From assembly GCA_002352635.1 (NCBI GenBank), contig DEIT01000139.1:507-12812 (forward strand): a stretch of 12,306 bases of DNA, written 5' to 3'. Origin of the DNA: Hyphomicrobiaceae bacterium UBA2767. GTDB taxonomy: Bacteria; Pseudomonadota; Alphaproteobacteria; Rhizobiales; Methyloligellaceae. The notes under the pieces are model-generated. The model was not told the origin of the DNA. It searched no databases and saw nothing but the letters and a program-made list of their open reading frames with translations. The translations under genes and the position numbers were made by a program. Positions 5,581 to 12,306 of the stretch are shown piece by piece; within the stretch, counting starts at the first letter, position 1; each line of letters begins with the position of its first letter.

Positions 5581-7053
5581 TCAATCCCGCCAGAACACGA
5601 CGTTGAAAAACGATAGCAAGGCAAGAATTTCCACGCGTCCGAATATCATTCCGGCACATAAGACCAGCTGTGCAAACGGCCCCATCTGCGCATAGGTCGG
5701 GGCGTCAGGGTAATCGACGATCCGTGCGAATTCGTAGGCCGGACCAATGTTTGATACCGACCCTGCGGCAGCAAGCAGTGCTCCTGAAAATGGCACTCCG
5801 GTCCAGGAGACAGCCATGGCGATTGCACCAACGACCAGCATGAAAGCCGTCAGCAATATCCATGTCGATTTGAGAATTTCGTTGTCGATTGCCTCTGTAG
5901 CCTGGCGCGCAGGACGCACTCCGTGCGGATAAACCAATAACCGAAACTCATGGTCGAGCTGACGTAGCATGGATGCGACACGATAGACCTTGAGCCCACC
6001 CGCGGTGGAAAAGCGTCCGCCTCCGACAATGCACAGACAGAGCAGTGCTATGTATGGAATGAGCAAATGCGTCTGTTCGGAAATCGCAAATCCGGTTGTA
6101 GAAATGATGGAGGCAGCAGAAGCAAGTCCCAGAGTGAGCGTGTGAATGAAGACAGGGACGCTCAACTCACCCGTCTTGATCGCAAGTGCGATGGCAAGCA
6201 AGATGCCAAACGCCATAACTATCCAGACAATCCAGAGCGGTTCATGCGTTTCGCGGACGATTGCCCAGCGCCTCTGAAAAATGGTGCGTATCCAGATGAT
6301 GCTGATGGCACCAATCACCATGAAAAAAGCGAGTGCAAGTTCTGCCATCGGTGATCCGTAGAGAGCGATTGTGCCCTCCCTTGGCATGAACCCCCCTGTC
6401 GACAGCGTCGAAAGAGACAGGCAAAAGGCATCGAATGCGGGAATTCCGGAGACCGACAGCGCAATGAAACATGCAGATGTAAGCACAGCATAAAGGGGAG
6501 TGATTTCACGGAGCGCCTCCTTCATGTGAAGCGCTGTTCCGTGTGTGCTGTTTCCCACCAGCCGGAGTTGCCGGTCATGCAGCGCTGTTCCGGACAAGGG
6601 CCCGAGCAGAGCGGCCAACGTGACAAGCGTCGCCAGGCCGCCAAGCCACTGCAACAGCGACCGCCATACGATGATGCTGGCAGGAACCTGCGACAAATCA
6701 GACAATACGGTTGCACCGGTGGTCGTGAAACCTGATGTCGCCTCAAAATAGGCGGGGATAGCCTCTTTTGGAAAACCGGAGGCGTAAAATGGAAACGCCG
6801 CGGCAACTGGAACCACAATCCAGACCAGCGACAGCAGTAACAGGCTCTGGCGTCGGCCAGAAAATATCTCTCGGCTCTTGAAGGCGATGATCAGGCACCC
6901 GGCGATGAAGCCAACGGCAATAGCTGGCACCAAAAACGCCTGCACATGGGCGATGGAGTCGCGTGCGACGGCAAATGTTGCGGGCACGAGCATAGCCGCT
7001 GAAAGGGCCGCCAGGACCCACCCAAGAATGTATAGCACTGCGACTGCGCGCAT
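5581..7053 (-). CDS. trkH: Trk system potassium uptake protein TrkH
   Basis: A 490-residue polytopic membrane protein, normal length for TrkH, the channel-forming subunit of the Trk K+ uptake system. The four membrane-pore-membrane repeats each have a pore loop with the selectivity glycine: TTGAT (111-115), STGGF (218-222), STTGF (318-322) and SNIGPA (434-439). The gating-loop region after the third pore is GGGRFSTAGGLKVYR (344-358), and the family end FGRVEILALL is at 471-480. Hydrophobic helices fill most of the rest. It needs cytosolic TrkA, encoded just upstream (14 nt between trkA stop and trkH ATG), so the two are surely co-transcribed. ATG 7053 has AAGGG about 11 nt upstream, a rather distant ribosome binding site; coupling to trkA may help. 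Repeat 1 and repeat 4 glycines are all present, so the pore should work. It could be called TrkG/KtrB-like, but the TrkA partner supports TrkH. Confidence 0.95.
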   Translation of the reverse strand: MRAVAVLYILGWVLAALSAAMLVPATFAVARDSIAHVQAFLVPAIAVGFIAGCLIIAFKSREIFSGRRQSLLLLSLVWIVVPVAAAFPFYASGFPKEAIPAYFEATSGFTTTGATVLSDLSQVPASIIVWRSLLQWLGGLATLVTLAALLGPLSGTALHDRQLRLVGNSTHGTALHMKEALREITPLYAVLTSACFIALSVSGIPAFDAFCLSLSTLSTGGFMPREGTIALYGSPMAELALAFFMVIGAISIIWIRTIFQRRWAIVRETHEPLWIVWIVMAFGILLAIALAIKTGELSVPVFIHTLTLGLASAASIISTTGFAISEQTHLLIPYIALLCLCIVGGGRFSTAGGLKVYRVASMLRQLDHEFRLLVYPHGVRPARQATEAIDNEILKSTWILLTAFMLVVGAIAMAVSWTGVPFSGALLAAAGSVSNIGPAYEFARIVDYPDAPTYAQMGPFAQLVLCAGMIFGRVEILALLSFFNVVFWRD

Positions 7054-7067
7054 TGCGGCGTCGACCC

Positions 7068-8444
7068 TTAAAAGAATTCGAGGCTGACGCGGAACATCTG
7101 TTCGACATCATGCACGCTTTCCGCGGTGGCGAACATGACGACGCGGTCGTGAGCATGAATTTCCGTATTGCCGTCGGGAATGCGAACCTCGCCTTCACGC
7201 AGAATGGCGCCAATGCGTAGGCCATCAGGAAGCTCGATGTCCCTGAGCGGCCTGCCCACCAGAGGCGAGGTTTCCAGTGCTTCTGCTTCGATCACCTCCC
7301 CTGCTCCGTTCTGGATCGAATGCACTGCGCGTATCCGGCCGCGTCGGACATGCTGCAAGACCCGTGAGACAGTAATCGCCCTTGGATTGATGCTGGCTTC
7401 GATGCCAAGCGAGCGAACCATGTCGGTGTAGCTGGTATTGTTGAGAAGACAGAGTGATCGTTCGCAACCGAGCCGGTCCGCCATGATACAGGAAAGAATG
7501 TTCACCTGGTCGTCATTGGTGAGCGCAACCATTGTATCGGCGTTTGTTACATCGGCTTCTTTCAGGACCTCTTCATCCAGTGCGCTTCCGTTGAGTACGA
7601 CAGTCTTGTTCAGTTGCTCAGCGATCTCAACCGCGCGTTCCCGGTCGGACTCCACCAGTTTAAGTCGAACTGCGTTGTGCAACTGCTCCAACCGGTTGGC
7701 GACATACAAGCCGATATTTCCACCACCCCCAATAATGACGCGCCTTGCCTGCTCTTCGTCATGCCCGAAGATCTTGAGCGTACGCTCCACCTGATCGTTT
7801 GGCGCAACGAAATAGGCGTCATCTCCGGCAAGAAGCTGGTCGGCCCCGTGAGGAACAAATAACTGTCCACCCCTCACCACGGCGACAACGACTGACGGAA
7901 GATCCGGAAACAGTTCGGTCAATTGCTTCAGCGGCGTATCCACAACCGGGCAATCTTCCTCGCACGTAACGCCAACGACACTGATCTTCCCGTCGCCAAA
8001 ACTGACCGTTTCGAATGCGCCGGGTACGCTCAACCGCCGCAGCACCATGTCACCTACCTCTATCTCTGGCGAGATGATGACGTCTATCGGCATGTGTTCG
8101 CGAGAGAAGAGGTCCCGCCAATGGGGTTCCAGATAACTCTGCGCGCGAATGCGGGCGATCTTTGTCGGGATATTGAAGAGCGAATGAGCAACCTGGCAGG
8201 CCACCATGTTGACTTCATCATGGAGCGTAACCGCAATGATCATGTCGGCGTCCGCTGCGCCGGCGTCGTCTAGTACATCTGGATGTGAGCCGTGGCCTAC
8301 AAAACCCCGCACATCAAGAATGTCACTCACCCGCTGAATAAGTTCGGGAGAATTGTCGATGATTGAGACGTCGTTGTCTTCGGCCGACAGGCGCTCGGCG
8401 ATTCCGAAGCCGACTTGGCCGGCCCCGCATATAAGGACCTTCAT
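7068..8444 (-). CDS. trkA: Trk system K+ transport protein TrkA (NAD-binding gating subunit)
   Basis: A 458-residue cytosolic regulator with the full TrkA layout RCK_N-RCK_C-RCK_N-RCK_C; it gates TrkH in response to bound nucleotides. The first Rossmann motif is GAGQVG (7-12), with the acidic ribose-binding residue D30 in VSIID. The first RCK_C spans about 140-225. The second Rossmann motif is GGGNIG (240-245), with E265 in KLVE. The second RCK_C covers about 375-455 (LVGRPLRDIELPDGLRIGAI region). Both nucleotide sites look intact. ATG 8444 has AAGG about 5 nt upstream. The protein ends SLEFF. It lies 126 nt after ntrX and 14 nt before trkH. Linkage of trkA to ntrYX is well known in alphaproteobacteria and suggests shared transcription, though the gap could hold its own promoter. 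Confidence 0.97.
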   Translation of the reverse strand: MKVLICGAGQVGFGIAERLSAEDNDVSIIDNSPELIQRVSDILDVRGFVGHGSHPDVLDDAGAADADMIIAVTLHDEVNMVACQVAHSLFNIPTKIARIRAQSYLEPHWRDLFSREHMPIDVIISPEIEVGDMVLRRLSVPGAFETVSFGDGKISVVGVTCEEDCPVVDTPLKQLTELFPDLPSVVVAVVRGGQLFVPHGADQLLAGDDAYFVAPNDQVERTLKIFGHDEEQARRVIIGGGGNIGLYVANRLEQLHNAVRLKLVESDRERAVEIAEQLNKTVVLNGSALDEEVLKEADVTNADTMVALTNDDQVNILSCIMADRLGCERSLCLLNNTSYTDMVRSLGIEASINPRAITVSRVLQHVRRGRIRAVHSIQNGAGEVIEAEALETSPLVGRPLRDIELPDGLRIGAILREGEVRIPDGNTEIHAHDRVVMFATAESVHDVEQMFRVSLEFF

Positions 8445-8468
8445 TTTGCCTTGCCCCTAAAGGTTTCT

Positions 8469-8493
8469 CAGCCGCATTCCCCGTGCGAGGCTG
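8469..8493 (-). other. Stem-loop in the trkA leader, with weak promoter-like sequence upstream
   Basis: CAGCC-GCA at 8469-8476 pairs with TGC (8484-8486) and GGCTG (8489-8493), with a 2-nt bulge and a 7-nt loop: 8 bp in all, about 24 nt before the trkA ATG. On the - strand TTTGAC (8530-8525) and CTATAC (8503-8498) resemble alphaproteobacterial -35 and -10 boxes, but their 21-bp spacing is too long for a normal promoter. No T-run follows the hairpin, so I do not call it a terminator. Confidence 0.3.
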
Positions 8494-8570
8494 CAAGGTA
8501 TAGCGCAGCTCAGACTGCATGTGGGTCAAAAATTTCTATCTAATTGAAGTTATTTGGTAATTTCAAACCG

Positions 8571-9959
8571 CTAGAGTGCTGTGCGTTCCCCCGACGGGAC
8601 CCCAAGGCCGCGGAGTTTGCGATGCAGTGCCGACCGCTCCATGCCGACGAACTCCGCGGTACGCGAAATGTTCCCTCCAAAACGATTGATTTGAGCAACC
8701 AGATACTCGCGCTCGAAAATTTCACGAGCATCCCGGAGCGGTAGCGACATGAGCTGTTCGCCGGAACTGCGCTCCTGGGAAAGTGGTACCGGATTGGCGA
8801 TTTCGTCGGGCAGCATTTCAACACTTATCGGTGTCTTCGGGTCTCCGCCACTGAGGATAAGCAAGCGTTCCACATTGTTGCGTAGCTGGCGCACATTTCC
8901 CGGCCAGTCATGTGATTGCAGCACAGCCATTGCGTCGTCGCCGATCCGGCGTGGCTGAAGTCCTGAAGCGACGGCCAGTTGTGCCACGAAGTATTTGACG
9001 AGTGCCGGAATATCCTCGCGCCGGTCGGAGAGTGCCGGTACAGCCAGAGGGACCACACTCAGCCTGTGAAACAGATCCTCCCTGAAATTACCGGTTGAAA
9101 TGTCCTGTTCAAGGTCACGGCTGGTTGAGGACACGATCCGTACTTCAACGTGAACTTTGGGTCCCCCACCGAGCCGCTGGAATTTTTGCTCGACAAGCAC
9201 GCGAAGCACCTTGCCCTGGGTTTCCATCGGCATGTCCGCGACTTCGTCGATATACAGCGTTCCGCCATGTGCTTCTTCAAGCGCTCCGACCTTGTGCTGG
9301 CCGCTGGTTCCTTCCTCGGTGCCAAAAAGCTCGATTTCAACGCGGTCCGGGGCCATTGCGGCCGCGTTCAATGCGACAAACGGCGCGTCCGCTCGTGCTG
9401 AGCTCTCATGCAGAACCCTTGCCGCGAGCTCTTTTCCTGATCCCGACGGACCGGTGATCAGTATCCGGCTGTTGGTCGGTGCAACTTTCTCGATGGCCTG
9501 CCGCAAATGGTTCATTGCGGTTGATTTTCCGACCATTTCGGCACTTTGCGTGCTGCGTTCCTTCAATTGCCGGTTTTCGCGCTTTAGCGCAGAGGCTTCC
9601 AGGGCGCGTGTTGTCACCAGTACCAGACGGTCAGCCTTGAATGGTTTCTCGATATAGTCATAGGCACCCCGCTTGATCGCGGCGACGGCCGTTTCGATAT
9701 TGCCATGGCCTGAAATGATGACAATCGGAAGATCGGAATGGGTCTTCTTGATACGATCGAGCAGCTCCAGTCCATCGAGCTCGCTGCCCTGCAGCCAGAT
9801 ATCAAGAATGATCAGAGAGGGTCTGCGTTCTTCAATGGCATTCAGCGCCTCGGTGCTGTCCTTGGCCAACCGGGTTCCGTGCCCTTCATCTTCCAGAATT
9901 CCTGATATGAGCTCACGAATATCGGTTTCGTCATCGACAATGAGGAGGTCAGACGCCAT
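8571..9959 (-). CDS. ntrX: Response regulator NtrX
   Basis: A 462-residue NtrC-family regulator, partner of NtrY. The receiver domain (4-118) has acidic D9, D10, phosphoacceptor D53 (ILDIW), S83 and K105 (EKPF). The AAA+ domain (about 141-375) has Walker A GPSGSGKE (170-177), Walker B TLYIDE ending D238-E239, and arginine-finger region FREDLFHRL (292-300). The Fis-type helix-turn-helix is at about 428-451 (GGNISRTAEFVGMERSALHRKL). The sigma54-contacting GAFTGA loop is absent: after ELFGTEEG comes TSGQHKVGALEEA. That loss is known for alphaproteobacterial NtrX and suggests it controls promoters without activating sigma54 polymerase. The ATG lies inside ntrY (11-nt overlap) with AAGGAG 6 nt upstream. 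NtrYX is linked in this class to nitrogen metabolism, redox and low-oxygen response and the cell envelope. Targets cannot be read here. Confidence 0.96.
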   Translation of the reverse strand: MASDLLIVDDETDIRELISGILEDEGHGTRLAKDSTEALNAIEERRPSLIILDIWLQGSELDGLELLDRIKKTHSDLPIVIISGHGNIETAVAAIKRGAYDYIEKPFKADRLVLVTTRALEASALKRENRQLKERSTQSAEMVGKSTAMNHLRQAIEKVAPTNSRILITGPSGSGKELAARVLHESSARADAPFVALNAAAMAPDRVEIELFGTEEGTSGQHKVGALEEAHGGTLYIDEVADMPMETQGKVLRVLVEQKFQRLGGGPKVHVEVRIVSSTSRDLEQDISTGNFREDLFHRLSVVPLAVPALSDRREDIPALVKYFVAQLAVASGLQPRRIGDDAMAVLQSHDWPGNVRQLRNNVERLLILSGGDPKTPISVEMLPDEIANPVPLSQERSSGEQLMSLPLRDAREIFEREYLVAQINRFGGNISRTAEFVGMERSALHRKLRGLGVPSGERTAL

Positions 9960-12306
9960 GAGTCACTCCTTGAACCGTAGTGGTCTGTTTCTTGGAACGT
10001 GCCCGTTTCGGCTTGCGCTTTGCCGGCGTTTTCCGGGGAGATGATTTCGTCTTGGATGCGGTTGCAGATTTGTTCGTCGCGGGTCTCTTGCGTGATTTTT
10101 CTGAATTGGGAGATGCGTCCCCGGCGTCAAGCGCCCCTTCCATAGCCGGGAAGTCGAGTCGCACACATGCACCGCCAACCTTCCCGCTCCGCTTTGGCGC
10201 ATCGCGCAACTGCAGCCGTCCTCCATGCTGTTCGGTAATTTTCTGGACGATTGCCAAGCCAAGCCCCGTCCCCTTTTCGCGGGTCGTCATATAGGGTTCT
10301 ACCAGACGATTTCGGTTTTCCTTCGGAAGGCCCTTTCCGTTGTCGATGACCTCGATGATGACCCGTCCGGCACGCATTCGCACGCGCGTTACGATTTCTC
10401 CTTTGACGCCTGTGTCCGGCTCGATTGCTTCATTGGCGTTCTTCACCAGATTCGTAATGGCTTGGGACATCAACCGCCGGTCGCAGTTCATAAATACCGG
10501 TTTGGTGGGCAGGTCGAGCTCGAAGCTAATTTCCGGATGGCTCACCTGGAAAAGGAACACGGCTTCGCGCGTAATTTCGCGGATGTCGGATTTTTCCATA
10601 GTCGGTTTGGGCATTCGCGCAAAGGCGGAGAATTCGTCGACCATGCGACCGATATCTTCAACCTGACGGATAATGGTATCGGTGCAGCGGTCGAACACCT
10701 CCCGGTCACCAGTGATCGTGTCGCCATACTTACGTCGGATGCGTTCAGCGGACAGCTGAATGGGCGTCAGTGGATTCTTGATTTCATGGGCAATCCGCCG
10801 GGCTATGTCAGCCCACGCGGATGAGCGTTGAGCTGTCACCAGTTCGGTGACATCGTCGAACGTGATCACATACCCATACTCGGTCTTCCCCGAGCGCTCG
10901 CTGGTCACGCGGACGGCAAAATTGCGTTCCTGGCCGCCCCGGACGAGGTGCACCTGATCCAGCACGGGTTTTTTGCCCTGTTTGCGGCCAAGCTCGAACA
11001 GATTTGCAAACTCGGGAACCGCACTCGCGATGTCATTGCCGACCAACTGTTTTTTGCCACTGATAAGCAAGGTCTCCGCCGATGGGTTTGCAAGCGTGAC
11101 AACGCCCTTGGTGTCGAGCCCAATTACACCTGCAGTTACACCTGACAGCACAGTTTCGATGAAGCGCCGGCGCTCATCAAGGATGGCATTGGTGTCGACC
11201 AGCTGATCGCGCTGGACCTGAAGTTCGTGCGTCATGTCATTGAATGTCGTGCCGAGTTTTTTGAGGTCACCTTCTGAGTCGCTCGGTGTGACCTGTACGT
11301 CCAAATTGCCTTTCGAAACCTGGTTTGCAGCGCCGATAAGCTGGCGGATGGGTGAAACCAGCCGGTTGGCAAACCACAGACCGCTCCAGATTGCAGCCAG
11401 CAGGAGTGTCAGTGCGATCGCGACATACATCAGCGCGAACGCCATCTGCACGTCCGTCCGCCGTTCGGACAGGGCCCGGTATTCGCGCTCGCTCGCTTTC
11501 GTTTCACGCAAGAGTTGGAGAACTTGCGGGTTTACCGGTCGGACGATGTAAAGATAGCTGTCGGCAAAACCTTCAAGTTTCTTGATGGCCGCGACCCGGT
11601 TGGTTTTGCCAGGTGCAATGATGACGGCTTTGCCATCTTTCGCTTTTTCCAGGACATCTTTTGGCGGGGCGACATATGGGTCGTTATACAGTTTGCCCGC
11701 GGAGGCCAGCGCTTCGGCCTTATCGTCAATAATATAGGCAACCGGTATGGAACGGATTGCCGCCTGTGCGGCCAGGAATCTGGCGAAACTTTTTGGTTTG
11801 GTTCTGACAAGACCGGCCGCCTCGTCGATGTCGGCGGCCATTGAAATAACGTCGGACCGGATGATCTGACCGTGTTCATTGAGGTACGCGGTCGCGACAT
11901 CGACCGAGTTTTGCACAATCAGATTGGTGCGCTTTGAAAACCAGTGGTCAAGACCACGATCGAGCGACACGCTGGCGAAGACGGCGAGAAGGATAGCCGG
12001 CAATACGGCGATGATGCTGAAAAGGCCGACAATCCGTACGTGGAGCCGCGCACCTGCCGCCTGGCGCCGCCGCGCAACCCACAATCCGGCTACCTGCCAG
12101 GCTATGAGGGCGATCATGCCAAGCGCCAGGACCGCATTGATCAACAGCATTGTCACCACGACCGTATGCGTCGGGGCAATCGGGGTCAGTCCTGTCAGGA
12201 TCAGGTAAGTCGCAAGGCCCGAGAGGATTGATAAAGCGACCAGACCCACGCCGAAGAAAAATGAGGGTTTGCCGGTCGCGGCCGTCCAGTTTTGCAGGGG
12301 TGAACT
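9949..12306 (-). CDS. ntrY: Sensor histidine kinase NtrY (5' end cut by window edge)
   Basis: The frame is open to the window edge, so at least 785 residues are visible and the true start is outside; the GTG at 12249 is internal. In order: three membrane helices (about 12245-11950), an extracytoplasmic sensing region (about 11950-11440), a fourth helix (about 11440-11350), HAMP (about 11370-11215), PAS (about 11170-10840), HisKA with the phosphorylated histidine in IAHEIKNPLTP (codon 10788-10786), and HATPase_c with NLVKNANEA, DNGKG and GTGLGLAIV (about 10450-10240). All catalytic boxes are intact, so it should autophosphorylate and pass phosphate to NtrX. After the kinase domain there is a lysine/arginine-rich tail (9985-10104) before a conserved-looking end GVTHGV. 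The stop overlaps the ntrX start by 11 nt. Confidence 0.95.
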   Translation of the reverse strand, partial: SSPLQNWTAATGKPSFFFGVGLVALSILSGLATYLILTGLTPIAPTHTVVVTMLLINAVLALGMIALIAWQVAGLWVARRRQAAGARLHVRIVGLFSIIAVLPAILLAVFASVSLDRGLDHWFSKRTNLIVQNSVDVATAYLNEHGQIIRSDVISMAADIDEAAGLVRTKPKSFARFLAAQAAIRSIPVAYIIDDKAEALASAGKLYNDPYVAPPKDVLEKAKDGKAVIIAPGKTNRVAAIKKLEGFADSYLYIVRPVNPQVLQLLRETKASEREYRALSERRTDVQMAFALMYVAIALTLLLAAIWSGLWFANRLVSPIRQLIGAANQVSKGNLDVQVTPSDSEGDLKKLGTTFNDMTHELQVQRDQLVDTNAILDERRRFIETVLSGVTAGVIGLDTKGVVTLANPSAETLLISGKKQLVGNDIASAVPEFANLFELGRKQGKKPVLDQVHLVRGGQERNFAVRVTSERSGKTEYGYVITFDDVTELVTAQRSSAWADIARRIAHEIKNPLTPIQLSAERIRRKYGDTITGDREVFDRCTDTIIRQVEDIGRMVDEFSAFARMPKPTMEKSDIREITREAVFLFQVSHPEISFELDLPTKPVFMNCDRRLMSQAITNLVKNANEAIEPDTGVKGEIVTRVRMRAGRVIIEVIDNGKGLPKENRNRLVEPYMTTREKGTGLGLAIVQKITEQHGGRLQLRDAPKRSGKVGGACVRLDFPAMEGALDAGDASPNSEKSRKRPATNKSATASKTKSSPRKTPAKRKPKRARSKKQTTTVQGVTHGV
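9966..9971 (-). promoter_or_regulatory. Ribosome binding site for ntrX inside ntrY
   Basis: AAGGAG on the - strand lies 6 nt before ntrX ATG 9959, an optimal site embedded in the last ntrY codons. With the 11-nt overlap it supports coupled translation of kinase and regulator and decides the ntrX start. Confidence 0.8.

Noticed and set aside
5513..5695. A 60-codon + strand frame starting in the trkH-hfq gap
   Set aside because: It starts at TTG, lacks a clear ribosome binding site and mostly overlaps the conserved 3' end of trkH in antisense.
10225..10824. A 199-codon open frame on the + strand
   Set aside because: It is antisense to the kinase core of ntrY, which has intact H, N and G boxes; no domain is recognisable in the + strand product.

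Overview
The window looks like ordinary chromosomal DNA of an alphaproteobacterium, most likely of the Hyphomicrobiales (Rhizobiales) type. The evidence is the ntrY-ntrX-trkA-trkH-hfq-hflX order, a short 83-residue Hfq with an alphaproteobacterial rim, and an NtrX without the GAFTGA loop. I cannot name a genus. No rRNA, tRNA, CRISPR array, insertion sequence or phage gene is visible. I do not see a new multi-gene system; the interest lies in regulatory structure, gene arrangement and two protein oddities.

Left block (1-3564): lptF, the LPS-transporter permease, runs leftward off the window edge. It is divergent from pepA (M17 leucyl aminopeptidase), which is followed by mazG (nucleoside triphosphate pyrophosphohydrolase) on the + strand. 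The 269-bp lptF/pepA spacer should hold promoters for both directions. The 122-bp pepA-mazG gap is AT-rich. It holds two adjacent operator-like palindromes and a possible 40-codon ORF whose start overlaps the pepA stop and whose stop abuts the TTG start of mazG.

Right block (3571-12306, all on the - strand): read in transcription order it is ntrY (5' end outside the window), ntrX, trkA, trkH, hfq, hflX. NtrY/NtrX is a membrane histidine kinase and response regulator pair; ntrX starts inside the end of ntrY. TrkA (cytosolic NAD-binding gating subunit) and TrkH (membrane K+ channel subunit) form one potassium uptake system and are 14 nt apart. Hfq (sRNA chaperone) and HflX (ribosome-associated GTPase) are 9 nt apart. 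A 327-bp AT-rich gap between trkH and hfq contains a likely hfq promoter, a stem-loop just before the hfq ribosome binding site, a cluster of GANTC sites and a possible structured RNA after trkH.

The two blocks meet tail to tail: mazG and hflX converge with only 6 bp between their stop codons. In many rhizobia mazG follows hflX in the same direction, so the junction may mark a local inversion or relocation.
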